From positions 1-64,000 of the forward strand of contig NZ_JASLGR010000039.1 in NCBI RefSeq assembly GCF_030150155.1: a DNA stretch of 64,000 nt. Direction: 5' to 3'. The DNA is from Nocardioides sp. GTDB lineage: Bacteria; Actinomycetota; Actinomycetes; Propionibacteriales; Nocardioidaceae. Shown one piece after another: positions 9,036 through 17,016 of the stretch. Under the pieces are notes generated by a model that saw nothing but the letters and a program-made list of their open reading frames with translations, had not been told where the DNA came from and ran no database searches. Each line of letters starts with the position of its first letter. Positions within the stretch are counted from its first letter, which is position 1. The translations under genes and the position numbers were made by a program.

Positions 9036-9676
9036 GGTTCGCGGTACGGAGCGTCGCCGCCGTCCTCGCGTGCTGTGTTCTGGCCGGATGCGGGGGCAGG
9101 ACGGTGGTCGTGCCGTTCAGCGGGCACGTCATCTCGGGCCCTGCGATGCAGGCGAGCTCGACCGCGCTCGTGCGCACCTCCGACGATCAGGCAGTCGATC
9201 TCGCGCGGCCGCCCGGACGGCGGCTGACGCTTCTCTTCTTCGGCTATACCAAGTGCGAGGACTTCTGCCCGATGGTCCTCACGAACCTCGCTATGGCGAT
9301 GTCGCGTCTCGATCCTGATGTGCGGAACCAGGTCGCCGTCGTCTTCGTGACGACGGACCCGCAGAGGGACACGGCAGAGGTCGTGAACCGCTACCTGAAG
9401 CACATCGACCCTGCGTTCGTCGGCGTGCGAGGTCCGATCGCTGATGTTGCTGCGCTCGCTCGCTCGGTCGGCGTCTACGTCGACGCCGGAGGTTCCTTGG
9501 AAGGCGGCGGGTACGACCCTGGTGAGCATGGAACGTTGACGGTCGCTCTGGACTCCCGTGGTCGGTCGAAGGTCTTCTGGCCGATGGAGACAGTCGCGAA
9601 GAACTATGCGGCCGACATCGCCTTCATGCTGGAAGGGGCAGGGACGGAACTGCGGGTTCCGCTTCCCGCCGAGTAG
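9032..9676 (+). CDS. SCO1/SenC-family copper chaperone-like lipoprotein
   Basis: A 214-residue lipoprotein (lipobox LAGC, Cys20) with the SCO fold: LLFFGYTKCEDFCPMVL gives the copper-binding CxxxC (Cys75, Cys79), FVTTDPQRDT is the usual second motif, and His166 in GEHGT is the likely third ligand. SCO proteins insert copper into the CuA site of cytochrome c oxidase or act as thiol reductases. Its start GTG overlaps the stop of the TlpA-like gene. No oxidase genes are in the window. Confidence 0.88.
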   Translation: MRFAVRSVAAVLACCVLAGCGGRTVVVPFSGHVISGPAMQASSTALVRTSDDQAVDLARPPGRRLTLLFFGYTKCEDFCPMVLTNLAMAMSRLDPDVRNQVAVVFVTTDPQRDTAEVVNRYLKHIDPAFVGVRGPIADVAALARSVGVYVDAGGSLEGGGYDPGEHGTLTVALDSRGRSKVFWPMETVAKNYAADIAFMLEGAGTELRVPLPAE

Positions 9677-9694
9677 CGCCGCCTCGGCGGGGTG

Positions 9695-10069
9695 TCAGGA
9701 GGTCTGCACCATCACGCTCGTCGCCTTCACCACCGCCGTCGCCGGCATCCCCGGCTCCAGGCCGAGCTCGTCGGCCGCCTCGCGGCTCATCAGGGAGACC
9801 ACCCGGTAGTCGCCGCAGGCCAGCTCGACCTGCGCCATCACACCGTCCTTGGTGACCGCCACCACGATCCCGTCGAAGTGGTTGCGGGCGCTCGTCCCAC
9901 GCTGCGGCGGCGCCAGCGAGGCCTTCACCTCGCTGAGCTGCGAGGCGGGCAGCACGCGCTGGTTGCCGCGGCGCTCGAAGGTGATCCTGCCCTCGGCCTC
10001 CCAGCGGCGCAGGGTGTCGACACTGACGCCGACCGCCTGGGCGACCTCGCCGATACGTAGGTATTCCAT
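9695..10069 (-). CDS. MerR/excisionase-type HTH regulator with TOBE (Mop) oxyanion-binding domain
   Basis: The 124-residue protein has an N-terminal winged-helix of the excisionase/MerR type (YLRIGEVAQAVGVSVDTLRRWEAEGRI) and a C-terminal TOBE/Mop domain (SARNHFDGIVVAVTKDG...VVSLMSREAADELGLEPGMPATAVVKATSVMV), the fold that binds molybdate or tungstate. It is the last gene of the tup operon, 9 bp after the ATPase, so it is best read as the local Mo/W-responsive regulator. The direct repeat in front of tupA is the obvious target (inference). Confidence 0.88.
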   Translation of the reverse strand: MEYLRIGEVAQAVGVSVDTLRRWEAEGRITFERRGNQRVLPASQLSEVKASLAPPQRGTSARNHFDGIVVAVTKDGVMAQVELACGDYRVVSLMSREAADELGLEPGMPATAVVKATSVMVQTS

Positions 10070-10078
10070 GCCGGAATC

Positions 10079-11008
10079 CTAGGCTTCGGCGCCCTCTGGC
10101 GGGAGAGCCGTCGGGAAGGAGACGGTGTGGTCCAGACTCACCCGGACCTGCGCGCCGACCTCGGGCGGGACGCCGTGGTGCAGGCAGCGCACCCGGCCGT
10201 TGCTCAACGCCAGGTCGAGCAGGGCACCGTCCTCACGCCGGATCCGACGGGTGACCTCCCCGCTCAGGTCGCCCTCGGGATCGATCCGCACCTGTGCCGC
10301 CCGGGTGAGCAAGGTGCCACCCGGGACGGCCAGCACGCCGTCGTACCCCAGGAAGCGGGCCACCTCCAGTGACGGCGGCTCGGCCAGCAACGCCTCGGGG
10401 GTGCCGTCGGCCACGATCCGACCGGCCATCATCACGACGATGCGGTCGGCCAGCGCCCACGCGTCGGCGCGGTCGTGCAGCACCACCACGGTGGCCCGCG
10501 CAGCCGTCCGCAGCGCCGAGGCGGTCTCCTCGACCAGTGCCGCATGACTGGCGGGATCGAGCCCGGCGAAGGGCTCGTCGAGCAGGAGTACGTCGGGCTG
10601 GACGGCTACGCCACGGGCGAGGTGGACCCGGCGGGCCTCCCCGCCGGAGAGCGCGTCGGCCGGACGCCGGGCCAGATGCCCCGCGCCCAGAGCCTCCAGC
10701 GCTGCCAACGACCGGGCCCGACGGCGGCCGCGCGGGACGCCCCACCAGGCCTGGGCGAGGTCCACGTTGCGGCGTACCGAGCGCTTCGCGAAGCCGGCGT
10801 GCTGGAGGACGGTCGCGATCCGACCCTCCGCTGTGATCGTCCCGGTCGCGGGGAGCAGGCCGCCCAGCGCACTCAGCAGGGTCGACTTCCCGGCGCCGTT
10901 CGGGCCGAGGATCGCGACCACCTCGCCCTCGGCCACGTCCAGGTCGAGGCCCTCGATCACGGCGGTGCGTCCACGCTGGACGCCCAGATCACGGACGGTG
11001 AGCATCAT
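10079..11008 (-). CDS. tupC: Tungstate/molybdate ABC transporter ATP-binding protein
   Basis: ATPase of an oxyanion importer. Motifs: Walker A GPNGAGKST, signature LSGGEARRVHLARG, Walker B VLLLDEPFAGLDP, H-loop VLHD. After the nucleotide-binding domain a C-terminal TOBE-like part (DLSGEVTRRIRREDGALLDL...GAQVRVSLDHTVSF) is the oxyanion-sensing module typical of ModC/TupC. I chose the ATG at 11008, which forms an ATGA overlap with the permease stop; a GTG at 11017 is also open but would overlap more. Confidence 0.88.
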   Translation of the reverse strand: MMLTVRDLGVQRGRTAVIEGLDLDVAEGEVVAILGPNGAGKSTLLSALGGLLPATGTITAEGRIATVLQHAGFAKRSVRRNVDLAQAWWGVPRGRRRARSLAALEALGAGHLARRPADALSGGEARRVHLARGVAVQPDVLLLDEPFAGLDPASHAALVEETASALRTAARATVVVLHDRADAWALADRIVVMMAGRIVADGTPEALLAEPPSLEVARFLGYDGVLAVPGGTLLTRAAQVRIDPEGDLSGEVTRRIRREDGALLDLALSNGRVRCLHHGVPPEVGAQVRVSLDHTVSFPTALPPEGAEA

Positions 11009-11718
11009 CGGCGCCACCGCCGTGCCAGCGCAGGTCCGTGCTGGAGCAGGGTCAACAGCGCCCCGACGATCAGGATCAGGCCGAACAGCAGGATGCCGAT
11101 CGCCGCACCCTGGGTCCAGTGCCCGGCGTTGATCTCGAAGAGCGCCGCACTGGCCAGGGTCTGGTCGTAGCCCTGGATGTTCCCGCCGACCAGGATGATC
11201 GCGCCGACCTCCGACATCGCCGTCCCGGCCGCCGCGATCAGGGCCGCCGCGATCCCGGTCCAGGCCTCGCGGGCCGCCAGCACCGCCCGCTGCCAGCCGC
11301 GGGCGTGGAAGGCACGGGACTGGTCAAGCAGGCCGCCGGGCAATGCCTGCACCGCGGCGCAGGTCAGCGCCACCATCAGCGGCAGCGCGAGGATCGACTG
11401 CGCGATGTAGACCGCCTTGAGGGTGTAGATCAGGTGGAACCGGCCCAGCGCCGAGGCCGGGAACATCAACAGCGCCAGCACCAGACCGACGAAGACCGGG
11501 GGCAGCCCCATCCCGGCGTTCGCCAGCGCGATCAGCGCCCCGCGTCCGCGGAACCGTGCCAGGCCGAGCCAGAGCCCGATCGGCAGGCCGATCACCAGGG
11601 CCGCGGCGGTGGCGACACCGGCTACCTGCAACGTCACCCAGAGCAGGTGCATCAGCTCGGGGTCACCCGAGATCAGCAGGTCCCACGCCTCGCGCAGGCC
11701 GTCGAGCAGGAAAGTCAC
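11005..11718 (-). CDS. tupB: Tungstate-type ABC transporter permease
   Basis: A 237-residue membrane protein with about five hydrophobic segments. TupB-type features are GMGLPPVFVGLVLALLMF, LPLMVALTCAAVQALP and the cytoplasmic-loop region SEVGAIILVGGNIQGYDQTLASAALFEI; the last is a hallmark of TupB/WtpB-like permeases. Overlaps tupA and tupC by 4 bp at both ends. Tungstate versus molybdate specificity cannot be decided from the permease. Confidence 0.87.
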   Translation of the reverse strand: MTFLLDGLREAWDLLISGDPELMHLLWVTLQVAGVATAAALVIGLPIGLWLGLARFRGRGALIALANAGMGLPPVFVGLVLALLMFPASALGRFHLIYTLKAVYIAQSILALPLMVALTCAAVQALPGGLLDQSRAFHARGWQRAVLAAREAWTGIAAALIAAAGTAMSEVGAIILVGGNIQGYDQTLASAALFEINAGHWTQGAAIGILLFGLILIVGALLTLLQHGPALARRWRR

Positions 11719-13133
11719 GATGGTGACGATGTCACGGTGATCGGTCCGACCTTCGTGGTGGTGGCGCTGAGCAGGTCGCGGAACGCAGGTTCGAGGGCAT
11801 CGTCCTCAGTCTGAGTGATCTGGTCGGTCACGAGTCGGTAGGTGATCTCGCCAAGCTCGGGAGCAGAGACGTGGAAGGCGAAGGCGCCCTCCGCGTCGGT
11901 CGTCGCCGAGAACGCGGTGTCGCCGCCCTCCAGACGGACGGTGACGCCAGCGAGTGCCGGCATTCCGGGTACAACGTTCGTCAGCGATCCGCTGATGGTG
12001 ATCGCTTCGTGGGGCTCGGCGGCGGTGGGCGCGTGGACAGTGACCTTCGGCGATGCCGAGGGCTCGAAGGCCGGATCCTCCGGCTGATAGGCGCCGATGG
12101 CGCGCTGGCCAGCAGCCGAGGTGATCCAGTCGAGTAGGGCGGTCGCGCCGGCGACGTTCGTCTTGAGATTGTCGGCCTTGATGGCGGCGAAGCCGGGCGC
12201 CTTCGGGTTGATCACGTAGGCGTGGAACGTGTTGACCAACGCCGCGTGACCGCCGCGGGCCGAGGTGTCGTTGTCTCGGGTGAGGAGGGTCAGGGTGGAG
12301 ACGGCGCCGGTCTCCTGCTGGTGCTGGAGGGTGCCCCGATCGGTGAAGACGTAACAGGAGTTGTGGGGCGCTCCGGTGAAGTTACAGGCGTCGGCCGCGG
12401 TGATGTTGGCCGCCTGGGTGAGGCCGGTGGTGCGGTACCAGGCGGGGAAGCCGTGGTCGCCGGTGTCGGCACCCTTGGCGCCGATCGTGCTGGGGCAGGT
12501 GCCTGCTGAGGAGTACGGCGACTTCCCGCCGCCATTGGTGGCTGCGACGGTGCACAGCGTGGTCGTCGAGGCCGCTGCCTCGGCCCACAGCGCATGTTCC
12601 TGGACGGTGGTGCCGGGGTTGCCGCCGCGGGAGACGAAGGTGGCCTTGCCCTCCGCGCCCGCCCGGGCGATCTTCTCGAAGGCGGTCACGATGTCGTGAG
12701 TGCCGCCGTCCAGTACGCCGGCCGGGTCGTCCTTCGGGCCGGCCAGGACGTAGTCGCCCCAGAAGATCGCCCGCCCTGCGGGCTCGGCCGAGTAGCCGTC
12801 GGCGACGAACTGGTTCTCCAAGCTCATCGCGTGCACGATCAGGGCCGCTGCCGATCCGGTCTTCGCCGAGGCGATCGCAGCGCCGGTGGCGGAGCCGGTG
12901 TACTGCAGGTCGTACTCCGGATAGGCTCGTTCGAATCCCGGCTCGATCACGTCGTGCATCAGATAGGAGTCGGCGACATCGCTGGTCCCGACGACGAGAA
13001 GCGGGGTGCGCTTCGGCGCGCCGGGCTGTGCGTCGCTGGCGTCCTGGTGTCGCAGGGCGACGGCGGTACCGGTCACGGCAAGGGCGAGGGCAACGACCCC
13101 GGAGGTCCAGGCGATGCGGGTACGGGTGTTCAT
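11715..13133 (-). CDS. tupA: TupA-like substrate-binding protein with extra C-terminal beta-sandwich domain
   Basis: The 472-residue exported protein has an N-terminal anchor (about residues 9-27) and a substrate-binding domain of tungstate-binding type: LLVVGTSDVADSYLMHDVI, YTGSATGAAIASAKTGSAAALIVHA, FVSRGGNPGTTVQEHALW. It is much longer than ordinary TupA (about 270-300 aa): residues from about 375 on (KVTVHAPTAAEPHEAITISG...GVTVRLEGGDTAFSATTDAEGAFAFHV) look like an added Ig-like/carboxypeptidase-regulatory-like beta domain, and an insertion with several Cys (CTVAATNGGGKSPYSSAGTC, ACNFTGAPHNSC) lies in the middle. First gene of the tupABC-regulator operon. Confidence 0.8.
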   Translation of the reverse strand: MNTRTRIAWTSGVVALALAVTGTAVALRHQDASDAQPGAPKRTPLLVVGTSDVADSYLMHDVIEPGFERAYPEYDLQYTGSATGAAIASAKTGSAAALIVHAMSLENQFVADGYSAEPAGRAIFWGDYVLAGPKDDPAGVLDGGTHDIVTAFEKIARAGAEGKATFVSRGGNPGTTVQEHALWAEAAASTTTLCTVAATNGGGKSPYSSAGTCPSTIGAKGADTGDHGFPAWYRTTGLTQAANITAADACNFTGAPHNSCYVFTDRGTLQHQQETGAVSTLTLLTRDNDTSARGGHAALVNTFHAYVINPKAPGFAAIKADNLKTNVAGATALLDWITSAAGQRAIGAYQPEDPAFEPSASPKVTVHAPTAAEPHEAITISGSLTNVVPGMPALAGVTVRLEGGDTAFSATTDAEGAFAFHVSAPELGEITYRLVTDQITQTEDDALEPAFRDLLSATTTKVGPITVTSSPS

Positions 13134-13181
13134 CGGTGCGTCCTCGCTGGTGTCGAACGATGGAGTGAGCCGTGCGCGACT

Positions 13182-13199
13182 ATACCTAGGAAATACCTA
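13182..13199. promoter_or_regulatory. Direct repeat ATACCTA-4-ATACCTA upstream of tup operon
   Basis: Two identical 7-mers ATACCTA at 13182-13188 and 13193-13199 are spaced exactly 11 bp, one helical turn, about 50 bp upstream of tupA in an AT-rich island. Excisionase-like HTH proteins often bind tandem repeats, so this fits an operator or promoter for the TOBE regulator (inference). Confidence 0.5.
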
Positions 13200-13302
13200 T
13201 CTAAATCGTTGATCTTGTGGAAGGTGTGAAACGGAGGTTGCGCCGACGCCGACGGGTGGCCGATCGGGTAGGTCGGGGAGGTCGGTCGCGTAGGTCGGTA
13301 CT

Positions 13303-13557
13303 GTGACGGGCGTGGGATCGGTGACAGTGCGCTACTTCGCCGGGGCGAAGGCTGCGGCCGGGCGTGAGACCGAGGTCGTCTCCCTCCCCGACGGCGCCAC
13401 CCTCGCCGACCTCAAGGCGCTGCTCGCCTCCCGCGAGGGGTTCGGAGCGGTCTGCCTGGCCTCGTCGTTCCTGGTGGACGGCTCACAGGCCGACGCGGAG
13501 ACCGAGCTGCCTGGTGCGGCAGTGGTCGACGTACTCCCGCCGTTTGCCGGCGGGTAG
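13303..13557 (+). CDS. moaD: MoaD-type molybdopterin synthase small subunit
   Basis: A ubiquitin-like sulfur carrier of 84 residues: VTVRYFAGAKAAAGRETEVVSLPDGATLADL at the start and the essential C-terminal PPFAGG, whose terminal Gly-Gly is adenylated and thiocarboxylated. Starts at GTG. It sits at the edge of a molybdenum-cofactor block with MoaA, XdhC and a MobA-like enzyme; the large subunit MoaE is not in the window. Confidence 0.9.
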   Translation: MTGVGSVTVRYFAGAKAAAGRETEVVSLPDGATLADLKALLASREGFGAVCLASSFLVDGSQADAETELPGAAVVDVLPPFAGG

Positions 13558-13617
13558 CCGACTTCCGGGTTCACCACGCGCGAGATCCGGGTTCGCCACC
13601 GTCGACTTCCGGGTTAC
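13558..13617 (+). repeat. 22-bp tandem repeat array 1 (three units)
   Basis: Unit cores TTCCGGGTT/ATCCGGGTT start at 13561 (ACTTCC), 13583 (AGATCC) and 13605 (ACTTCC), exactly 22 bp apart; each continues CRCCAC. The last unit overlaps the end of the mobA-like gene and contains its TAA stop (minus strand 13614-13616). Same family as 14224-14310, 27916-27997, 34399-34464 and 37927-37992. Confidence 0.9.
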
Positions 13618-14207
13618 CCACGGTTCCAGCGGTCGAGATCGGCGGGTGTGTCCAGGTCCATCGGGTCGACGTCCACCTCGACCTCGTCGATCAGGTCGGC
13701 TCGCTGCGCCAGGTAGCGCCGCGCGCCCTCATCGGGACCGGCCAAGATCAGCGCCGCCTGCCACTGCGCGGGGGACATCACGACCGGGTGCGTCCGGATG
13801 CGGCGGTCCCGGCCGACCACGACGCCGGTACTGATCCGCCCGGGTCGCCACGACTGCACCACTGCGGCGATGGCCTCCGCCGTCAGCCCGGGCTGATCCA
13901 CCAGAAGGAGCGCGATCGCGTCCGGCTGCTCCCTCGGCGGTACGCCGGTCACCGCACCGATCCCCAGCGCGAGGCTGCTCCTCATCCCGTCGCCCGGGCT
14001 GGGGTTCACGACGCTCCGTACATCCCTCGGCGGCCTGGTTCTCGGACCGATCACCGCCAGGACGGGCTCGCAGCCGCCCGCTTGCGCCAGGTTGATCGCT
14101 CGGTCCAGCAGTCGGACCCCGTCGACGACCAGATCTGCCTTCGGCCCGCCCATCCGCACGCCGAGGCCCGCTGCGGCCACGATCCCGGCGATCGAGGGGC
14201 GCGTCAT
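13614..14207 (-). CDS. MobA/MocA-like molybdenum cofactor nucleotidyltransferase
   Basis: The 197-residue protein is a GT-A fold NTP transferase: AGIVAAAGLGVRMGGPKADLVVDG (nucleotide-binding glycine/lysine loop), ALLLVDQPGLTAEAI (metal-binding DxP) and an acidic end MDLDTPADLDRW. It probably transfers CMP or GMP to molybdopterin; the neighbouring XdhC favours a MocA-like CTP enzyme for xanthine-dehydrogenase-type cofactor (inference). Start at ATG 14207. Arrays of the 22-bp repeat flank it on both sides in opposite orientation; the 3' array provides the stop codon and last residues (NRG). Confidence 0.85.
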   Translation of the reverse strand: MTRPSIAGIVAAAGLGVRMGGPKADLVVDGVRLLDRAINLAQAGGCEPVLAVIGPRTRPPRDVRSVVNPSPGDGMRSSLALGIGAVTGVPPREQPDAIALLLVDQPGLTAEAIAAVVQSWRPGRISTGVVVGRDRRIRTHPVVMSPAQWQAALILAGPDEGARRYLAQRADLIDEVEVDVDPMDLDTPADLDRWNRG

Positions 14208-14223
14208 GCGGCTCAGGCTAGCC

Positions 14224-14310
14224 GTGGCGAACCCGGAAGTGGGCGGTGGCGAACCCGGATCTCGCGGGTGGTGAACCCGGATCTCGCGCGTGGTGAACCC
14301 GGAAGTCGGC
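14224..14310 (-). repeat. 22-bp tandem repeat array 2 (four units, reverse orientation)
   Basis: Cores AACCCGG start at 14230, 14252, 14274 and 14296, exactly 22 bp apart. On the minus strand the four units read CT-, GA-, GA-, CT-type. The array lies between the start of the mobA-like gene and xdhC, in opposite orientation to array 1 on the other side of mobA. Confidence 0.9.
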
Positions 14311-14348
14311 GCCATCAGCCTGAAACGTGGGTATGCCACCATGTGGCC

Positions 14349-15473
14349 ATGCGGGAGATGGTCGGGGAGCTGAGGGGCTGGGTCGAGGCGGAGATGCCGT
14401 TCGCCCTCGCCACCGTGGTGGCGACCTGGCACTCCTCGCCCCGCCAGCCCGGCGCGGTGATGGCCGTCGCTGCCAGCGGCGAGGTGCTCGGCAGTGTGTC
14501 GGGTGGCTGTGTCGAGGGGGCGCTCTACGACCTGGCGCAGCAGGTGATCGCCAGCGGGACGCCGGTGCTGGAGACGTACGGCGTCTCCGACGACGACGCC
14601 TTCGCGGTGGGGCTGACCTGCGGTGGGGTGCTGGAGGTGCTGGTCGAGCCGGTCTTGCCCGCGAGTCGCGGCGCCGTGGTGCTGGCCCGCACCCTCGACG
14701 CGATCGTCGAACGCCGCTCGGTCGCGTCCGTGACGCTGCTGGGCCCCGACGCCGACAGCCGCGACACGTTCCTGATCGGGGCGACCGAGACGACGGAGTC
14801 GCTCCCGGCGACACTGCCGCCCGCCGGGTCACGTCAGCTGGCCGACACCGCGAGCGCCGAGGCCCAGGACCTGCTCAGCCGCGGCGAGACCGGCATCCTC
14901 CATCTCCAGGCCGAGGACGGCAGCCCGGTCCCGGTCGTGGTCAGGTCCTTCGTCGCGCCCCCGCTGATGCTCATCTTCGGGGCCAGCGACTTCGCTCGGG
15001 CGCTGTCCCAGATGGGGGCGTTCCTGGGCTACCACGTGGTGGTCTGCGACGCCCGGGGCGTGTTCGCGACCGCCAAGCGCTTTCCGGCGGCCGATGAGGT
15101 GGTGGTGACGTGGCCGCACCGCTACCTGGAGCAGGCCCAGCGTGAGGGCCGGGTCGACCACCGTACGGCGATCTGCGTGCTCACCCACGATGCCAAGTTC
15201 GATGTCCCGGTGCTGGTGGAGGCACTTGCCGGTCCGGCCGCCTACATTGGGGCGATGGGGAGTCGACGTACGCACGCACACCGGGTCGCGCGGTTGCGCG
15301 AGCACGGTGTGAGCGACCTCCAGCTGGCGCGGATCAGCTCGCCGCTCGGCCTCGACCTCGGTGGCGAGACGCCCGAGGAGACGGCCGTCTCGATCGCTGC
15401 CGAGATCGTCATGCTCACCCGCGGCGGTACGCCGACACGCCTGGTCGCGGGGGATCGAGCGATCCACCGATGA
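14349..15473 (+). CDS. xdhC: XdhC/CoxI-family molybdoenzyme maturation factor
   Basis: XdhC-family proteins bind molybdenum cofactor, help sulfurate it and load xanthine-dehydrogenase-type enzymes. The 374-residue protein shows the N-terminal CoxI domain (PFALATVVATWHSSPRQPGAVMAV, GSVSGGCVEGALYDLA) and the C-terminal Rossmann-like XdhC domain (LMLIFGASDFARALSQMG, FDVPVLVEAL, YIGAMGSRRTH, SPLGLDLGGETPEETAVSI). I chose ATG 14349; an upstream extension would read through repeat array 2. The stop overlaps moaA by 4 bp. No molybdenum hydroxylase is present in the window. Confidence 0.92.
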   Translation: MREMVGELRGWVEAEMPFALATVVATWHSSPRQPGAVMAVAASGEVLGSVSGGCVEGALYDLAQQVIASGTPVLETYGVSDDDAFAVGLTCGGVLEVLVEPVLPASRGAVVLARTLDAIVERRSVASVTLLGPDADSRDTFLIGATETTESLPATLPPAGSRQLADTASAEAQDLLSRGETGILHLQAEDGSPVPVVVRSFVAPPLMLIFGASDFARALSQMGAFLGYHVVVCDARGVFATAKRFPAADEVVVTWPHRYLEQAQREGRVDHRTAICVLTHDAKFDVPVLVEALAGPAAYIGAMGSRRTHAHRVARLREHGVSDLQLARISSPLGLDLGGETPEETAVSIAAEIVMLTRGGTPTRLVAGDRAIHR

Positions 15474-16507
15474 CCCGAACGGTCCCGCTCGGACTGCTCG
15501 ACCAGCACGGTCGTCGGGCCACGGACCTGCGGGTCTCCCTCACCGACAAGTGCAATCTGCGCTGTACGTACTGCATGCCCGCCGAGGGGCTGTCGTGGCT
15601 GCCGAAGCCGGAGCTGCTCACCGACGCCGAGATCGTCCGGCTGGTGCGGATCGCCGTCGGCGAGCTCGGCGTGCGGTCGGTGCGCTTCACCGGAGGCGAG
15701 CCGTTGTTGCGCCCGACGCTGCCCGAGCTGATCGCCCGGACGGCGGCGATCGGTGCCGAGGTGGGGGAGCGGCTCGACCTCGCCCTGACCACCAACGGGA
15801 TCGGTCTGGGCCGGATCGCTCCGGCGCTGCGGGAGGCGGGCCTGCGTCGGCTCAACGTCTCCCTCGACACCCTCGACCGCGAGCGTTTCGCCCAGATGAC
15901 CCGGCGCGACCGGCTCGGCGACGTCCTGGCCGGGCTCGCCGCCGCCCAGGAGGCGGGTCTGACGCCGGTGAAGGTGAACGCGGTGCTGATCCGTGGGGTC
16001 AACGACACCGAGGCACCGGCACTGCTGCGGTTCTGCCTGGAGCGCGGCTACGAGCTGCGGTTCATCGAGCAGATGCCGATCGACGCCGACCACCAGTGGA
16101 GCCGCGACCACCTGGTCACGGCCGAGGAGATCCTGGCGTCATTGGCCGGGTCGTTCACGCTGACCCCGGCCGTCGAGGCGCGGGGGAGCGCTCCCGCCGA
16201 GCGCTGGACCGTCGACGGCGGCCCGGCCACCGTGGGTGTGATCGCCTCGGTCACGCGGCCCTTCTGCCGGGCCTGCAACCGGACCCGGCTCACCGCCGAC
16301 GGGCAGGTCCGCAACTGCCTGTTCGCGACCGGGGAGACCGACCTGCGGGGCCTGCTCCGTGGGGGCGCCTCGGACGACGAGATCGCCGACCGCTGGCGGG
16401 CGGCGATGTGGCCGAAGGCGGCGGCGCGGGGGATCGCTGAGGGCGAGGCCGCGGCGGAGACAGGGTTCGCCGAGCCCAGTCGCTCGATGAGCGCCATCGG
16501 CGGCTGA
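15470..16507 (+). CDS. moaA: GTP 3',8-cyclase MoaA
   Basis: Radical SAM enzyme for the first step of molybdopterin synthesis. The N-terminal cluster motif is Cys28-x3-Cys32-x2-Cys35 (DKCNLRCTYCMP), followed by FTGGEPLLRPTLPELI. The C-terminal second cluster is in FCRACNRTRLTADGQVRNCLF, and the protein ends in the conserved Gly-Gly (SAIGG). 345 residues. Translationally coupled to xdhC by an ATGA overlap. Confidence 0.97.
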   Translation: MTRTVPLGLLDQHGRRATDLRVSLTDKCNLRCTYCMPAEGLSWLPKPELLTDAEIVRLVRIAVGELGVRSVRFTGGEPLLRPTLPELIARTAAIGAEVGERLDLALTTNGIGLGRIAPALREAGLRRLNVSLDTLDRERFAQMTRRDRLGDVLAGLAAAQEAGLTPVKVNAVLIRGVNDTEAPALLRFCLERGYELRFIEQMPIDADHQWSRDHLVTAEEILASLAGSFTLTPAVEARGSAPAERWTVDGGPATVGVIASVTRPFCRACNRTRLTADGQVRNCLFATGETDLRGLLRGGASDDEIADRWRAAMWPKAAARGIAEGEAAAETGFAEPSRSMSAIGG

Positions 16508-16668
16508 GCCGGATCGGGCTCGCCGTACCCCTCGACAAACCACCCGCACAGGGGTGACAGTGAACAGGAGCCACCCGCCGCGTCGGTGAGGCGGACCGTC
16601 CCGACGCGTGAATCCGCAGGCCTCTGCAACTTTATGCATTGCAAAGAGATGAGGGACCATAGTCCTAA

Positions 16669-16687
16669 CGCGGCCCTGGGGGCCGCG
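16669..16687 (+). promoter_or_regulatory. 5' UTR hairpin upstream of second small peptide gene
   Basis: CGCGGCCC / GGGCCGCG with a 3-base loop, about 63 bp before the ATG of the 48-residue peptide, downstream of an AT-rich stretch (TTTATGCATTGCAAAG). It could be a leader structure or a weak attenuator; no T tract follows. Confidence 0.4.
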
Positions 16688-16750
16688 ACCAGACTTGTCC
16701 TGCAGGTACCTCTCGGGATTCCCATGAACCCAACATGCAAGGACACCCCC

Positions 16751-16897
16751 ATGAAGCTCAGCGCACGCATCATCGCCGTCACGGTCGCCACCGGTGCCGT
16801 GAGCCTCGGACTTCTCGGACTGACCGCCCCTGCGCACGCGATGGACTACAGCTGGGGTTACAGCGTCAAGCCGGTCATCAAGACCGTCACCAAGTGA
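16751..16897 (+). CDS. Small exported peptide (48 aa), second candidate signalling propeptide
   Basis: ATG preceded by AAGGACA encodes a signal peptide (MKLSARIIAVTVATGAVSLGLLGLTAPAHA) with a good AxA cleavage site; the predicted mature part is the 18-mer MDYSWGYSVKPVIKTVTK. No homologue recognised. The context CCCCCATGAAG is the same as at the other small exported peptide (5749). It is tail-to-tail with a TrmB/LuxR-like regulator, with a strong hairpin between them, repeating the arrangement at 5.7-7.3 kb. Secretion is well supported; signalling is inference. Confidence 0.65.
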   Translation: MKLSARIIAVTVATGAVSLGLLGLTAPAHAMDYSWGYSVKPVIKTVTK

Positions 16898-16961
16898 CGC
16901 TTCCCTAGCGACGAGCTGGCCCCTCCTCCCTCCCCCACTTGGCGGGGCCGCCCCCAACGAG

Positions 16962-16993
16962 AACGGCAGCAGACTCGGGTCTGTTGCCGTTTT
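16962..16993. terminator. Terminator between small peptide and regulator genes
   Basis: AACGGCAGCAGAC pairs with GTCTGTTGCCGTT (one G-U pair), loop TCGG, followed by a TTTT run on the plus strand. Shared terminator for the convergent genes. Confidence 0.85.
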
Positions 16994-17016
16994 CGTGTCA
17001 GAGAGCGGTGTGGGGG

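Noticed and set aside
13558..14310. CRISPR array
   Set aside because: Repeats of 22 bp are directly abutting with no unique spacers, and no cas genes are present.
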